64,000 nucleotides of DNA. Source: Dermatophagoides farinae. Taxonomy: Eukaryota > Arthropoda > Arachnida > Sarcoptiformes > Pyroglyphidae. Shown one piece after another: positions 40,517-51,691 of the stretch. The translations under genes were made by a program, and so were the position numbers. Each line of letters opens with the position of its first letter. Position 1 is the stretch's first letter. The stretch lies in NCBI RefSeq assembly GCF_024713945.1, contig NC_134686.1, positions 2,442,001-2,506,000 on the forward strand, in the 5' to 3' direction. The notes under the pieces are model-generated. The model was not told where the DNA came from, did not search any database, and was given only the letters and a program-made list of their open reading frames with translations.

Positions 40517-43500
40517 CCAGTTTTTTCTTTCATTCAATATAAAACATTTCGTTTATTTCTTTTCCAAATTAACTCTGGTCTTTTGTCGGCCAAATTTATA
40601 TATATATTTTTTCCGGCAAATCATTCCTTTTTGGATTCCTTGTCGATTCATTTCCATTTCTCTTTCTGCTTTGCTGTGCTGTGGTGTGTGTTTTATGTGT
40701 TTCATGCTTCACAATTCATTGTTGTTGTTGTTGTTTTTTTTTTTTGGTTTTGGTTTTATCAACGGAATTGAACACCGACAAGAGAAAAAAAAAGTCTGGG
40801 TAGAATTAGCCACTTTTTTTCTTGGTTAAGTTAGTGGAGAAAGAATGGAATCAAATTACAATGGATATAATATACCGATATTTTAAATTATTCCAAATTT
40901 AAGCAATTTTTCTTTGTGTGCGTGTGTGTGTGTTTGAATGTTGTAATAGTAATAGCTCAGTTATTTGTATTTTTGGAATTTAATTTAATTTAATCTCAAT
41001 ATACAAAAGAAAATCGAGAAATTTTTCGTTTCTTCAACATGTCTTATTTATGCTTATTGCTGATCAGATCAGATCAGACATCATCATCATGATGATGATG
41101 AAAGTTTTCACTTGACACACACACACACAGACCAAAAATCGAATCTTATCGATTTTGATGATGTTTTCTGGATTATAAAAAAAAATCGAAACTTTGATAC
41201 ATCTCATCACAAGTGTGTGTGTGATACTTGTTTGTTTGGGTATTAAGGAATGTGTGTGTGTTTGTGTCCACAAAAACATTGAACAAAATGTGCAACACAC
41301 ACATTTGGCCATCATTGATCGATCTTTTTATTCTATTTTTCCGATTAAAACGATGATGATGATAGAGAAATTTTTTTTTTCTTCAGATACCGGATCGATT
41401 TGCTTGATCGAATTTTTTTTTTATTATTCACTGCTATGCTTCTGTGTGTTTGATATCCGCTAAGATGATGATATTTTATAAACAATGAGCTTTGCCCCAC
41501 TTCCACATCGAATGTGGGGAAAAAAATCCCATTCCAGCTTATCTGGCATCTTTTTTTTTCTTTGCTGGGCAAATTTAATTTAATTTTTTTTTCTTTTTTT
41601 CTAGAATCAAATAATGTTGATCCAGTTGTGTAGGATTCTTAATGCTTTTTCAATAAAAAAAAAAAAAATTTATGAAAGTGAAACACAAACAGAAAATAAA
41701 TTCTCGTGAATTTCGGCAAATCATATTAGCGCTTATCTTTTGTCTGATTGAATGGAATGGAAATGAAATGAAATGAAAATTAACCAAGAAAAAAAAATGA
41801 AAATGAAATTCTCTTGTCTTTTTTTCGGATTTATCTCTTTATTTTCATTCATTCATGAATTTATCACTATTTTCATTATTTAATTGAATACTAATTAGAT
41901 TAGATTAGATTCTGTCGGTCGGTCTGTATTCGGTCCGATTCCATAAAGAATTCACTAACAATAATAAGACCATAATTAGAGAATTAAACATTAGTCAATA
42001 GTGATGTGTAACATCATCATCATCATCATCGGTTGTGATTCTGGCCACAGCAATTTTTTTTTTCGTTCAATCTTGAATAAAATTCTCTTCTTTTTTTTGC
42101 CTGACTGTCTACCATTCATATTGATTGATTCTTTTTTTTCAGAGTTTGTATGTGATCCACATAAGAAATAAACAATTTTGTTTGAAATTGAAATTGAAAA
42201 TACATACAAAAATAGTATTCCGGATGATGATGATGATGGCCAGTTCACTAAAGTTTGGATTCTTTTTTGTTGCATTTGGAGAATTTATTTATTCAATTTT
42301 TTAATACAACTTTTTCTGCATTCATTCTGCATTTGGTGTTTCTGTGTGTGTGTGTGTGTGTGTCCAGAATTTGAAAACTAGCTAAATCAGCTTGTTTTTT
42401 TTTTTTGCTCATCATCGAATATTCCGGATTCAGTTCTGGATGTTTGTATTTGTTGTTTGTTGTTTGTTGTGGGTAGCAAAAATGTTTTATTCCGCATTTT
42501 TTTTTTTTTTTTTTTTTTGGTTGAAAAAAAACATGATACAAAACCATGATAGGATTAATGTTGTTGCTGTTGTTGTGATGTTGATGATGATGGGAATTTA
42601 ATGAAATTTTAAAATTCTCTCTCTCTTCGTGTGTGTGTGTGTGTGTATGTTGAAGGACAATCCAAATCATCATAAAATTGAAATTTTTTTTTCACTTTTC
42701 TCTCCAAAAAAAAACCGGTCTAAATCGTGTTCATTTTTCATTTCATTTTTTTTGTTCATTAGAAAAAATGTCATTTAAAAAAAAAACAATGAATGAATGA
42801 TCATAATCAATTGACAATAATGATCATTTTTGAATCTCTTTTTTTTCCATGATGATGATAAAAATTCCAATCCAATAGTAAGAAACACATACACACACAC
42901 ACACAATGACAATAATAATATCATATCATATTGGATTGGATAGTCGTGTGTGTGTGTGTGTGTTCATTTCAGAATTCTATGATGAATTCACACACAATGA
43001 TTGTTTTGTTGATTATATTAACCTTATATTATTATATAATACCTCATAGTTCTTGATGATGATTATTATGATGATGATGATGATGATAAACTCATGACAA
43101 CAATAACAATGAATCGTTCAGTAATGATGATGATGATGATGATTATTATTGTTATAATGGTGATGATGGTAATGTTCCCTCTCTCTCTCTGTGTGTGTGT
43201 GTGTGTCTGCCTGCCTGCCTGTATTATTGTATCAAGGTACTGGTTGTTTTTTTTTTTTGGATGATGATAATCATGATGGCCATCTCGGTTGGTTGATTTT
43301 TTTTTCATGTGGATGATGATGATGATGATATGGGATGATATGGGATTATGGATGATGCAAAAAAAAAAAAATATTCATCAACCTATCCAAGCAAACATAT
43401 AAATACTACTACGTGTTGTTGTCATTGGATTTAATTTTTTTTTTTTTTAGTTTTGGTTGTTGTTTTGTGGTTCATTTCCATTATAATGATTCTCATATTA

Positions 43501-46500
43501 GGGGTTCTCGTATTTCGAAAATGTGTGTGTGTGTGTGTGTCCGAATTTACCATACCAGGCTATTATTATTTTTTTTTATTATTCGAGTACCGGATTCATC
43601 ACGATCATCAATATGCACCGATTGCTCAATTGAAATAGAAATAGAGAGCAATGGATGGATTTCATTGATTTCATGAAATGATTTCTTCTTGATGATGATG
43701 ATGATATAATGATGATGATGATCATCAATGATTATCAAGGTTTTTTTTCTGGATTTCCATCATCATCATCTTGTTTCAAACAGGCGACCAAAAAAAAGAG
43801 AGGCTGTGATATGTGGATATTTTTTTTCTGATATGATGAATCGCCAAAATAAAGTTCTGTTTCGTCACAATAAATAAAAAACGACGATTCTGTAATCATT
43901 CATTTCATTTGAAATCATTGACTGATTCTTTGTTTGTTAAATGGTATATATACGCACACACACACGCACAAGTCAATCAATGTTTGTTCATTTGGAAGGA
44001 AAAAAAAAATTTTTCTTCGTCTTTTGTGTGTATGTGTGTGTGTCAATGATGTTTGAATCTATTTTGACGTTTGATTTCTTTGAACGAAAGATCCTTTTAA
44101 TCCCTACACTTATACACACACACACACACACACACACAGCGATCCATTCGATTGGAATCTGAATGAATAAAATGAAATGAAAACAACGTGAATCACAAAT
44201 CATCATGATTTTTTTTTCTTTATTCTTTATTCTTCAATTCTTTTTTCTATGATTGAAGAAGAATAAGAATAAGAAGATGAAGAAAAAATAAATAAATATT
44301 CCAACTCAACTGGATGTTTAATGTGTCTTGATTCATTCTTTCATTTTATTTTGTTGTGTTTTTTCTTTTTTCGACTTGATTACTGTGGTTTCAGTTGTGT
44401 CATCATCTCGCCAGATTGTTTTTTTTTTTTTTTGGTTCAATTCAATCATCATCATCATCATCAACATTTCTTATTATGATGAAAATGAATGGCTCAATGA
44501 TTTTTGTTTCAGAAAATTTTTTTTCTTAAAACGAATGAATAGGAGAAAAAAAATGTGAATCTTTTATTCTATTTTTTTTTGTTCCGGTTTTTTTTCCACT
44601 TCTTTTTCTCCTACAAAGAGCAGTGAAAAGAAAACTTTTTTTTTTTTTTTTGATGGAAAATGTATGATTTTTTTTCTGGTTTAGATTAGATTAGTGTTTA
44701 GTGTTTTTTTTGTTTTGTTTTGTTTTGTTTTGATTCAATTTAGGGATTCAATGATCAAATCAAACAATTGACGATGACGATGACGATGACGATGATGATG
44801 ATGATGATAATATCACATCCACATTATTATTATCATCAATTTTCATTTTCGTCATAGTCCATTTCATCATCATCATCATCGTCGTCGTCGTCGTTGTCGA
44901 ATAATTTGATTATTTCAACAACAACAACAACAATGTGGATAATAAAAGAATGAAAGAATTTTTATGCAGATTTTTTTTTTAGTAGGAGTAGTACTATAGT
45001 CGAGAAAAGAAGAATCTGTGTAATAGATGTTTTTGGTTGGTCGTTTGTTTGTTGTTGTCTTATGTGTGTGTGTGTCTGTGTGTTTGAGTGTTCACACTAT
45101 ATGTGCATAATTTCATTTCTCTTTTTTTTCATTTCTTTTTTTTTCTTTTTCTTTTACTTTACTTTTTAGAACCAAATTTTTTGTTCGTATAATAATTCTA
45201 TATTTGTGTTTTGGTCGTTGTTTTGATTCTGACATTCACTGCAGAGATGAAAAATAAAATCAGAATATATTATAAACCATAATCTATATGTGGCTATATT
45301 CATCGTCAACGACCGATATGATGATGTACACGTTGTCACATACACACACACACACACACGCATCTACATAATGTAAAATGGTTCCAGAAACACAGTAAGA
45401 ATTCCATAAGATTCAACAACAATGGACCACAACTGGCAATGGACAACAACAACGACTGTTCGATCAATGTTGATGGTGGCCGAATAAAAAAACATAAACG
45501 CGTCATTTAATGATGGCCAACCAAAAAAAAAATTTATTTTTATATAACGTTCGTATATCGATTTTGTTTTTTTTCTTTCTTTCTTTCCTCACTTTTCTTA
45601 TATATTCTTTTTAAATTTCCAAAATTTTTCTCTTATTCTTGATTCTTGATTCTTCATAGATAGTTAATGATGTTGTTCATAGATATTGACATTCACATCC
45701 CAATAATGAAAGTCGTTATGGATTCGAAATCATCATGATGATGATGATGATGATCCATTAGTTACAACCATAGTTGTAGCTACAATTGTCTGTATAGGGT
45801 TTTTTTTTTGTTTCATTTCCAGGCTATTATTATTGTCGTCGTCGTTGTTGTTGTTGTTGTTTGAAAATAACTTTTTTTTTGTAGTTAAAGGCGTATTAAT
45901 GGAAACAAAAACGACATCGACAACAAAACGATGACGATGATGATATGGCCGACTATGGTTCCAGTAATGGTTTTGATTGTTCCAATATTTTTTTTTTTTG
46001 TTCCATCATACAATTCATTCAGTTAGATTTGTATGGCCGGTTTGCAGTACTTTTTTTTTGTTTGTATGTTGTCATGTTGTCTGATATAACATACATTATA
46101 TTCTTTTTTTTCAGAATATAACCATTAATTCCAGAATTCATCCTATCATCACTATCATGATTTTTTTTTGCCTTTTGCTTTTTTTTAGAGAGAGAGAGAG
46201 AGAAAAAAAACGTTTGTTATCATCATTATCATCATCATCATCATCATTATTATCATCATTTTCTATCGTTTTTTTTTCACTAGTCAATTCTTAGTTTAAA
46301 TTATACCATTACAAACATTTCCTGCATTTGATGATGATCGTTTGTTACATATATACAATGTTTTATTTCCAGCCCATTTTTTTTTGTTTCGTTTTCGTGG
46401 ATCGGATTTAAATTCTATACAGCAAACTGTATTCTAAATCAGAAATTTGTTCAAAAGAAATAAAAAAAAACTTTTCAGTAGCATTTTCATGCATTGTGCG

Positions 46501-47126
46501 CTGTGTATGGTAGAATTTTGGCCATTTTTTTTGTTTCTCTCATATTCTTGATCTTTCAAGAATCCATTTCTATATATTTATATATGAAAAAAATTGGGCC
46601 AAAAAAAAAACAAAACAAAACAAGTGATTCGATATATCCTTTATTTTTGCCTTTTTTTCTTTGACTGTGAAACTATTGTAACACAATTGAATGTGAGAGA
46701 AACAAAAAAAAACCGAAATCAAAACAATCGGAAGCCGGAATTCACTATAAATTCTGTCTTTTTTTTTATTATTTTCATATCACTATCACTTTACGCTGTT
46801 TGTTGCTGCTGCTGTTGTTGTTGTTGGTTGACTTACATCATAAAAATATTTTGTTTCGGTTCCAGAGAAGTGATCCAAAAAAAAAAAAAAAAAAATATGA
46901 AACAACAACAACAACGGCAGCAGTGAATGAATGTTGGAGTGAATGAAATCGACTTATAACACAACAACGAGAATAAGAATCATCAAATGTGCACACACAC
47001 ACACACACTAGCTAGCCATCGTCGGTTTTTTTTTCTAACGCCGACGCCACGATAGTGTTATCATTTTTTTTCCTTTCATTTAGTAAATTTATTTATCGGC
47101 TTTCGCGGCTGTATTGATGGTGGTTA

Positions 47127-47155
47127 GTGGTGGTGGTGGTGGTGGTGGTGGTGGT
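47127..47155. repeat. (GGT)n trinucleotide array
   Basis: An almost pure GGT/TGG run of 29 nt, unusual for its GC content in this AT-rich spacer. Confidence 0.9.
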
Positions 47156-50152
47156 AGTAGTTGGTTGTTCCATTTTTTTTTTCTTTCGTCAGTTTTGTTG
47201 CTGGTATTTTGTTGTTACTGGTATATTTGGATCCAAAAAAAAAAAAAAAAACGAATTGCCTTGGCGCCATTCATTCCAATTGGATTCATGAAGCTTATAT
47301 TCTTTATTTCATTTTTTTTTAAAGTAAAGTAATTTTTTTTTATTCACTTTAATATTTACAATGTTATTCTGGGTGCGTGATTGCGTGATTGCTTATACTT
47401 ATACTTATTATTATTATTATTGTTGTTGTTGTTGTTGTTTGGCACATTTCATAATCATAATAATAATCATTTCATTTCGAATATAGCTAAATTATGATGG
47501 TGGGTGGATATAGAGCCTACACCCTTTTTTGCACATACACACACATACGTCAAATTATTATTGATCCTGGTCCACACACACAATCGACCAGGACGTGTGT
47601 GTGTGTATAGTCAATTGATTCAGTCACAGTTTTTTTTTTCTCTTTTCCATTATTCTTATTTGCCAAATAGTAGTAGTAAAATGTGTTCAAAAAAAAAAAA
47701 AAAAAAAACAAACCGAAACTATTTCCACTGGTAGTTTGTTGTATCAAATTCTGATTCTAAACTCAAATTATATGTGTCTATGTGTGTGTGTGGAAGTAGT
47801 CAAGATGAAAGTGATTATCATGATGATGACGATTTGATCCAGAAAAAAAATAACAGCTAGCATATAGCATTACGATAAACACTCGCATGTGTGTATGTGT
47901 GTTTGTTATTTGAAGGGAAAAAAAGGCCTATGTGATGGCCTTTTTCCGTTCAATTCTGTTCGTACATCCATCCAAGTTGGTTGTCGTTATCGCATCAACT
48001 TATCATCTTTCTTTTTTTTTTTAGTCTACAAACTTGAATTGCATTCAAATGTTGTTGAAAATAGATTAAACTCATCGAATGAATGAATGAATGTTTTCTG
48101 TTTTTGTTTTTGTTTTTGTTTTCGTTGTTGTTGTTGTGTGTGTGTGTGTTTGATGATTGAATAATTGATCCAGCATCAAATATGATTGTTGTTATTGTGT
48201 GTGTGTGTGTGTATGTGTGTTTTTTCATCAAAAAATTCTTTTTTTTTTATTCCACAGAAATTCTGGAAATTTATCAGTCTATACAATGAGTTTGTTTGCA
48301 TTTTTTTTTCTCCATTCGTTATGAATTGTGAATTGTGGCCGGAACCATCACCAACCGAAACAAAATGGGGCGAGTATAGCCATATGTAGCCATATATAAT
48401 ATATATTTTTTTCCGCAATAAAATTCTCAAATTTCATCAATGAATAAGAGGTCCATGGAGACTTGATATTGTGGAATTTTTATTTCATTTCATTTCGATT
48501 CTTTTTTTTTGAAAAATTCTCCAAATAGCTGCCTTCAGAAAAAAAGCAATGAAAATGAAAAAAAAACAACAAATTCTATTCATTTATTCTGTATTATTCT
48601 GCCGATAGATTGAGGCAGAAATATTCACCCCACTTAAATATTCTTATTATATTCTTATGTGAATTTGATTCGTTGAACGAAAATATCATCATCATCATCA
48701 TCGATAGTAAGAAAATGAGGGAAATTTTGTGAAGAAAATAAAAAAATTTTTTTCACATTCACATGATTGAATGTCAGCAATCATCATCATCATCATTACC
48801 AATTTTTACCCATCATTCACATGATCGACACATTAGATATTTTTTTTCCATCTATTTCTCTCTCGATAATCATCATCATCATTATCATCATCTTTTTAAG
48901 AAATGAAACTCTGATTTTTTTTCTCTTTCTTTTTCTCTTACTCATTTCAATTTATATTGCAGTTTTTTTCATACAAAAAAAAATCTTGAATCTTGAAACG
49001 AAAATGGATTGATGAATGAAAAATCGAATAAGAGAGAGAGAGATGGAGAAAAGCCATTTGCATTTCTTTGGGTTACTTTTTTTTTCTCTCTTGTTATTTG
49101 CAATAAATTTTTCTTATTGCAGTTTTTGTTGTTGAGAGAGAAATAGAGAGAGAGGATATGGATGCGAATATCTGTGAAATTTCGAATGTACTTTGTAGGT
49201 CTATAATCATTTCTTATTCATTTTTTTTTGTTATTCTCACATTCTCATGCTATTGGTGTGTGTGTGTGTGTGTGTATAGGACAACGATAATGATGCTGAT
49301 GATGATGATGATGATGATGATGATTGTATCATATAAAAGAGAGGATGGTAACCTTAAGAAATATTTGGTGGTATCTTTCCATGGTTTGTATGTATGGATG
49401 GATGCAAGTAAGGTGTGTACTTATTTTTTGAATATGTCATTGTAGTGTGTGTGTGTGTGTGTGTGTGTATATTGTAAGAAAATACAGTGTGTGTGCTAGT
49501 GAGTGAGAGCAACACATTAATAATAAGAAGAAAAAAAAAGTAATGATGATAAAAATTCAATGGACACGTCGTTCGAATCATCATCATCATCATCAATGTT
49601 TTCATTTCATTTCATTTTTTTTAATGATAGTTCTCAGTTTCAAATACTTTTTTTTTTATTTCTGTAGTCAATGATTTTAATGTACCTATTTTTTTCTCTT
49701 CTTTCTTTTCTTTCTTTCTTTTTTCATTTTGCCAAATGATAATAATAGGTGTATGGTTGGATGGATGGATGGATGGATAAACAGAAAAAAGAGAGAGAAA
49801 ATCATTGACAAAATACGAAAAAAAAGTGAGAGAAATGTGAGATGATTGTTATTGTTGTTGTTGAATGATGGTAGAGATAATTATCATTCATTCATTCATT
49901 CATTGTATAGTTGGCCTCTGGTCATGATCATGACCATCATCCATCCATTCATCCATTTGTTTTCGTCCTAAACATTCGAAAGATAATCCAATGATTTATG
50001 TTTGTTGTATGTGTGTAGTGTGTGTGTACTGTGTTTTGTTTTTCTCATTATTTATTCCATTTTCTTTCGTAGTTCCAGAATTCCAGTGTTTAGTTTTATG
50101 ATATCAAAATTTTTTTTGAACAACATTCAACAAACATATTGATATATTTATT

Positions 50153-50239
50153 CCATTCTCGAGCTACCCTGTAGAATCCGGGCTTTTGTAGACATTTTTA
50201 GGTGTCAGAAGCTCGTTTCTACAGGTTTCTTGTTAATGG
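50153..50239 (+). ncRNA. mir-993: mir-993 precursor (miR-10 family)
   Basis: The 5p arm from about 50164 reads CTACCCTGTAGAATCCGGGC. Like Drosophila miR-993-5p as I recall it, it shares the ACCCTGTAG core of miR-10. The 3p arm at 50208-50230 reads GAAGCTCGTTTCTACAGG and continues to TTTCT, matching the known miR-993-3p at all but about two positions. The arms pair well: ACC-TGTAGAA with TTCTACAGGT, then CGGGCTTTTG with CAGAAGCTCG, the latter ten pairs long including two G-U wobbles. The basal stem extends through CGAG/CTTG and CCATT (50153-50157)/AATGG (50235-50239). In arthropods mir-993 sits inside the Hox cluster (to my knowledge between Hox3 and Dfd), so its presence here supports the Hox context. 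Sense is plus, opposite to pb. Host transcript and promoter are not identifiable. Confidence 0.93.
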
Positions 50240-50828
50240 ACCATCATCGATTCAAGTGTTTTGTTTTTTTTTTAAACAACAACAATTATTATTAAACAAT
50301 CATTTTCAGGTAATTTTTTTTTGTTTGTTTATTACATAAGTGTCATAATAATCTAACTTTTTTTTCATTTTCTAGACAAACAAAAAAAATCATATTGGCA
50401 ACGGATTGACGATGGCGATAACAATGATCATGATGGAAATTGATAAATGGCAAATGTTCAAATCTTGATTCATCTTGTGATCAAGTTCAAATCATCGAAC
50501 CAGATTATAATTAATAAATTTACAAATTTTTTTGAAATAAAATTCTTGTTGTTCTTGTTGTACATAAATGAATGATGAATGAAATAATTTCCAATCATTC
50601 ACTATTAGAATGATCAAATATAGACCTATTGCTGCCATCTAGTTTCGTATTATTCGTTCATCCAATTTCATAGGGTGATTTTTTTCGAACTTTCTGAATT
50701 GGACACTCATCATGTGTTTGGTTGATTATTTTCCAACAAATGAATGCGATGATTCAAAATGATGATGATTACAAATTATTTTTCAATATAAAATTTTTGT
50801 GGTTTTATTGTAATGATGAATGAAATCA
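50240..50828. other. Spacer between mir-993 and the acetyltransferase gene
   Basis: There is no exon-like sequence. It is AT-rich and contains the likely poly(A) signal of the next gene (TTTATT at 50804-50809, i.e. AATAAA on the minus strand, about 20 nt past its stop). Confidence 0.5.
50804..50809 (-). terminator. Candidate poly(A) signal of the GNAT gene
   Basis: AATAAA on the minus strand, about 20 nt downstream of the stop codon. This would give a very short 3' UTR, plausible for a compact genome. Confidence 0.45.
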
Positions 50829-51428
50829 TTATTGTTCTAAATCTTTAAAAAATTGTAATGCATCTGTAAAACCAAATTGTTTTAAATTGCCTGCTTTTGG
50901 TAATCGACCAACTATTTGAAAACCATAACGTTGACATGTTTTTATCGACGGTATATTCGTTACGTAAACAAGATTTGTATATAATGCTTTAAATTTTAAT
51001 AATTGTGCCAAACGAATACATTGTTCGACCATAAAATTTGCCAATCCTTGTCCACGATATTTTCGATTCACTAAAAGACCATAATTTGCTAAATGTGATG
51101 ATCTTCCAGGAAAATTTGGTTTTATATAGAATCCACCAGCGATTGAATTAGAATCTGGACTAGTCGATTCCGCTAAACGAATGATGAAACAATATTTGGA
51201 AAGAAAATATTGTCGAAATTCATCCAGGTTTATTGTTTCTTGTGGATATGTTTGACCTTCTTCAATAACATCGTGGAATATCTCATATAAACCATTAACA
51301 TCGGATTCTTGCCATGTATCAAGTGAATATTTAACACCAGTCGGACTTGTATAAAAAGTCGGTAAACAAAGCTTTTCTCTATCTACAATCGGTATCGGTT
51401 CATTCTTATTTCCATAAGCTGATGCCAT
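50829..51428 (-). CDS. GNAT-family N-acetyltransferase, single exon
   Basis: This is a 199-residue intronless frame. It shows the GNAT fold signature. A beta-strand YGLLVNRKYRGQGLANFM carries the acetyl-CoA pyrophosphate loop R-G-Q-G-L-A (125-130), followed by helix alpha3. The later strand and helix VTNIPSIKTCQRYGFQIVGR (156-175) is the usual motif B with Asn158, Ser161 and the Tyr-Gly-Phe turn. It should transfer acetyl from acetyl-CoA to an amine, probably a small molecule. The C-terminal pattern (N-x-P-S-x-x-x-C-x-x-x-G-F-x-x-V-G-x-x-P) resembles fungal and bacterial small-molecule acetyltransferases of the MPR1 type, but the substrate cannot be told. There is no signal peptide or membrane segment, so it is likely cytosolic. 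The gene is divergent from its right neighbour with 263 bp between start codons. Confidence 0.88.
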   Translation of the reverse strand: MASAYGNKNEPIPIVDREKLCLPTFYTSPTGVKYSLDTWQESDVNGLYEIFHDVIEEGQTYPQETINLDEFRQYFLSKYCFIIRLAESTSPDSNSIAGGFYIKPNFPGRSSHLANYGLLVNRKYRGQGLANFMVEQCIRLAQLLKFKALYTNLVYVTNIPSIKTCQRYGFQIVGRLPKAGNLKQFGFTDALQFFKDLEQ

Positions 51429-51691
51429 CGTGGTAAATCAAATGTTGACCGAAAATTTATCGATTGTATCGATGTTTTCGTTTCATTAAGAATCTTTTTT
51501 CTGTTTATGGATTAAAAAAATGTTCGAGATTGAAGTGATAATACGACACGTCAGTACTTTGTTCATCTTTAAATTTTAAACATTTTTTTCTCGATTAAAA
51601 GATTTTTAGTATTTGAATCAGCAATCTTCATGATCCATTCTTTACCTCAGTGATATTTATTGTGTGCACGTGTCATTCAAGAAGTATAATT
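51429..51691. promoter_or_regulatory. Shared divergent promoter of the GNAT and W-rich genes
   Basis: Only 263 bp separate the two start codons. Two TATCGAT elements (51458-51464 and 51467-51473), like the insect DRE core, lie about 30-45 bp upstream of the GNAT ATG. A CACGTG E-box (51667-51672) lies about 20 bp upstream of the W-rich gene ATG. Function is inferred from position and motif only. Confidence 0.5.

Larger units (their letters stand above)
12287..50152. other. About 38-kb gene-poor, repeat-saturated Hox-cluster spacer
   Basis: No exon with family similarity is visible on either strand. Open frames are translations of (TG)n, (GAT)n, (GTT)n and homopolymer DNA. I read for TGG-TTY-CAR-AAY (WFQN) on the plus strand and its reverse complement for the minus strand and found no second homeobox. 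The spacer contains perfect inverted repeats (16136-16200, 18070-18123, 35450-35478) and very many microsatellites. A short or split exon could be missed by eye. The size is striking beside the tightly packed genes after 50.8 kb. Confidence 0.6.

Noticed and set aside
45379-45402. TGG TTC CAG AAA string resembling WFQNRR
   Set aside because: It reads WFQKHSK with no upstream homeodomain residues.
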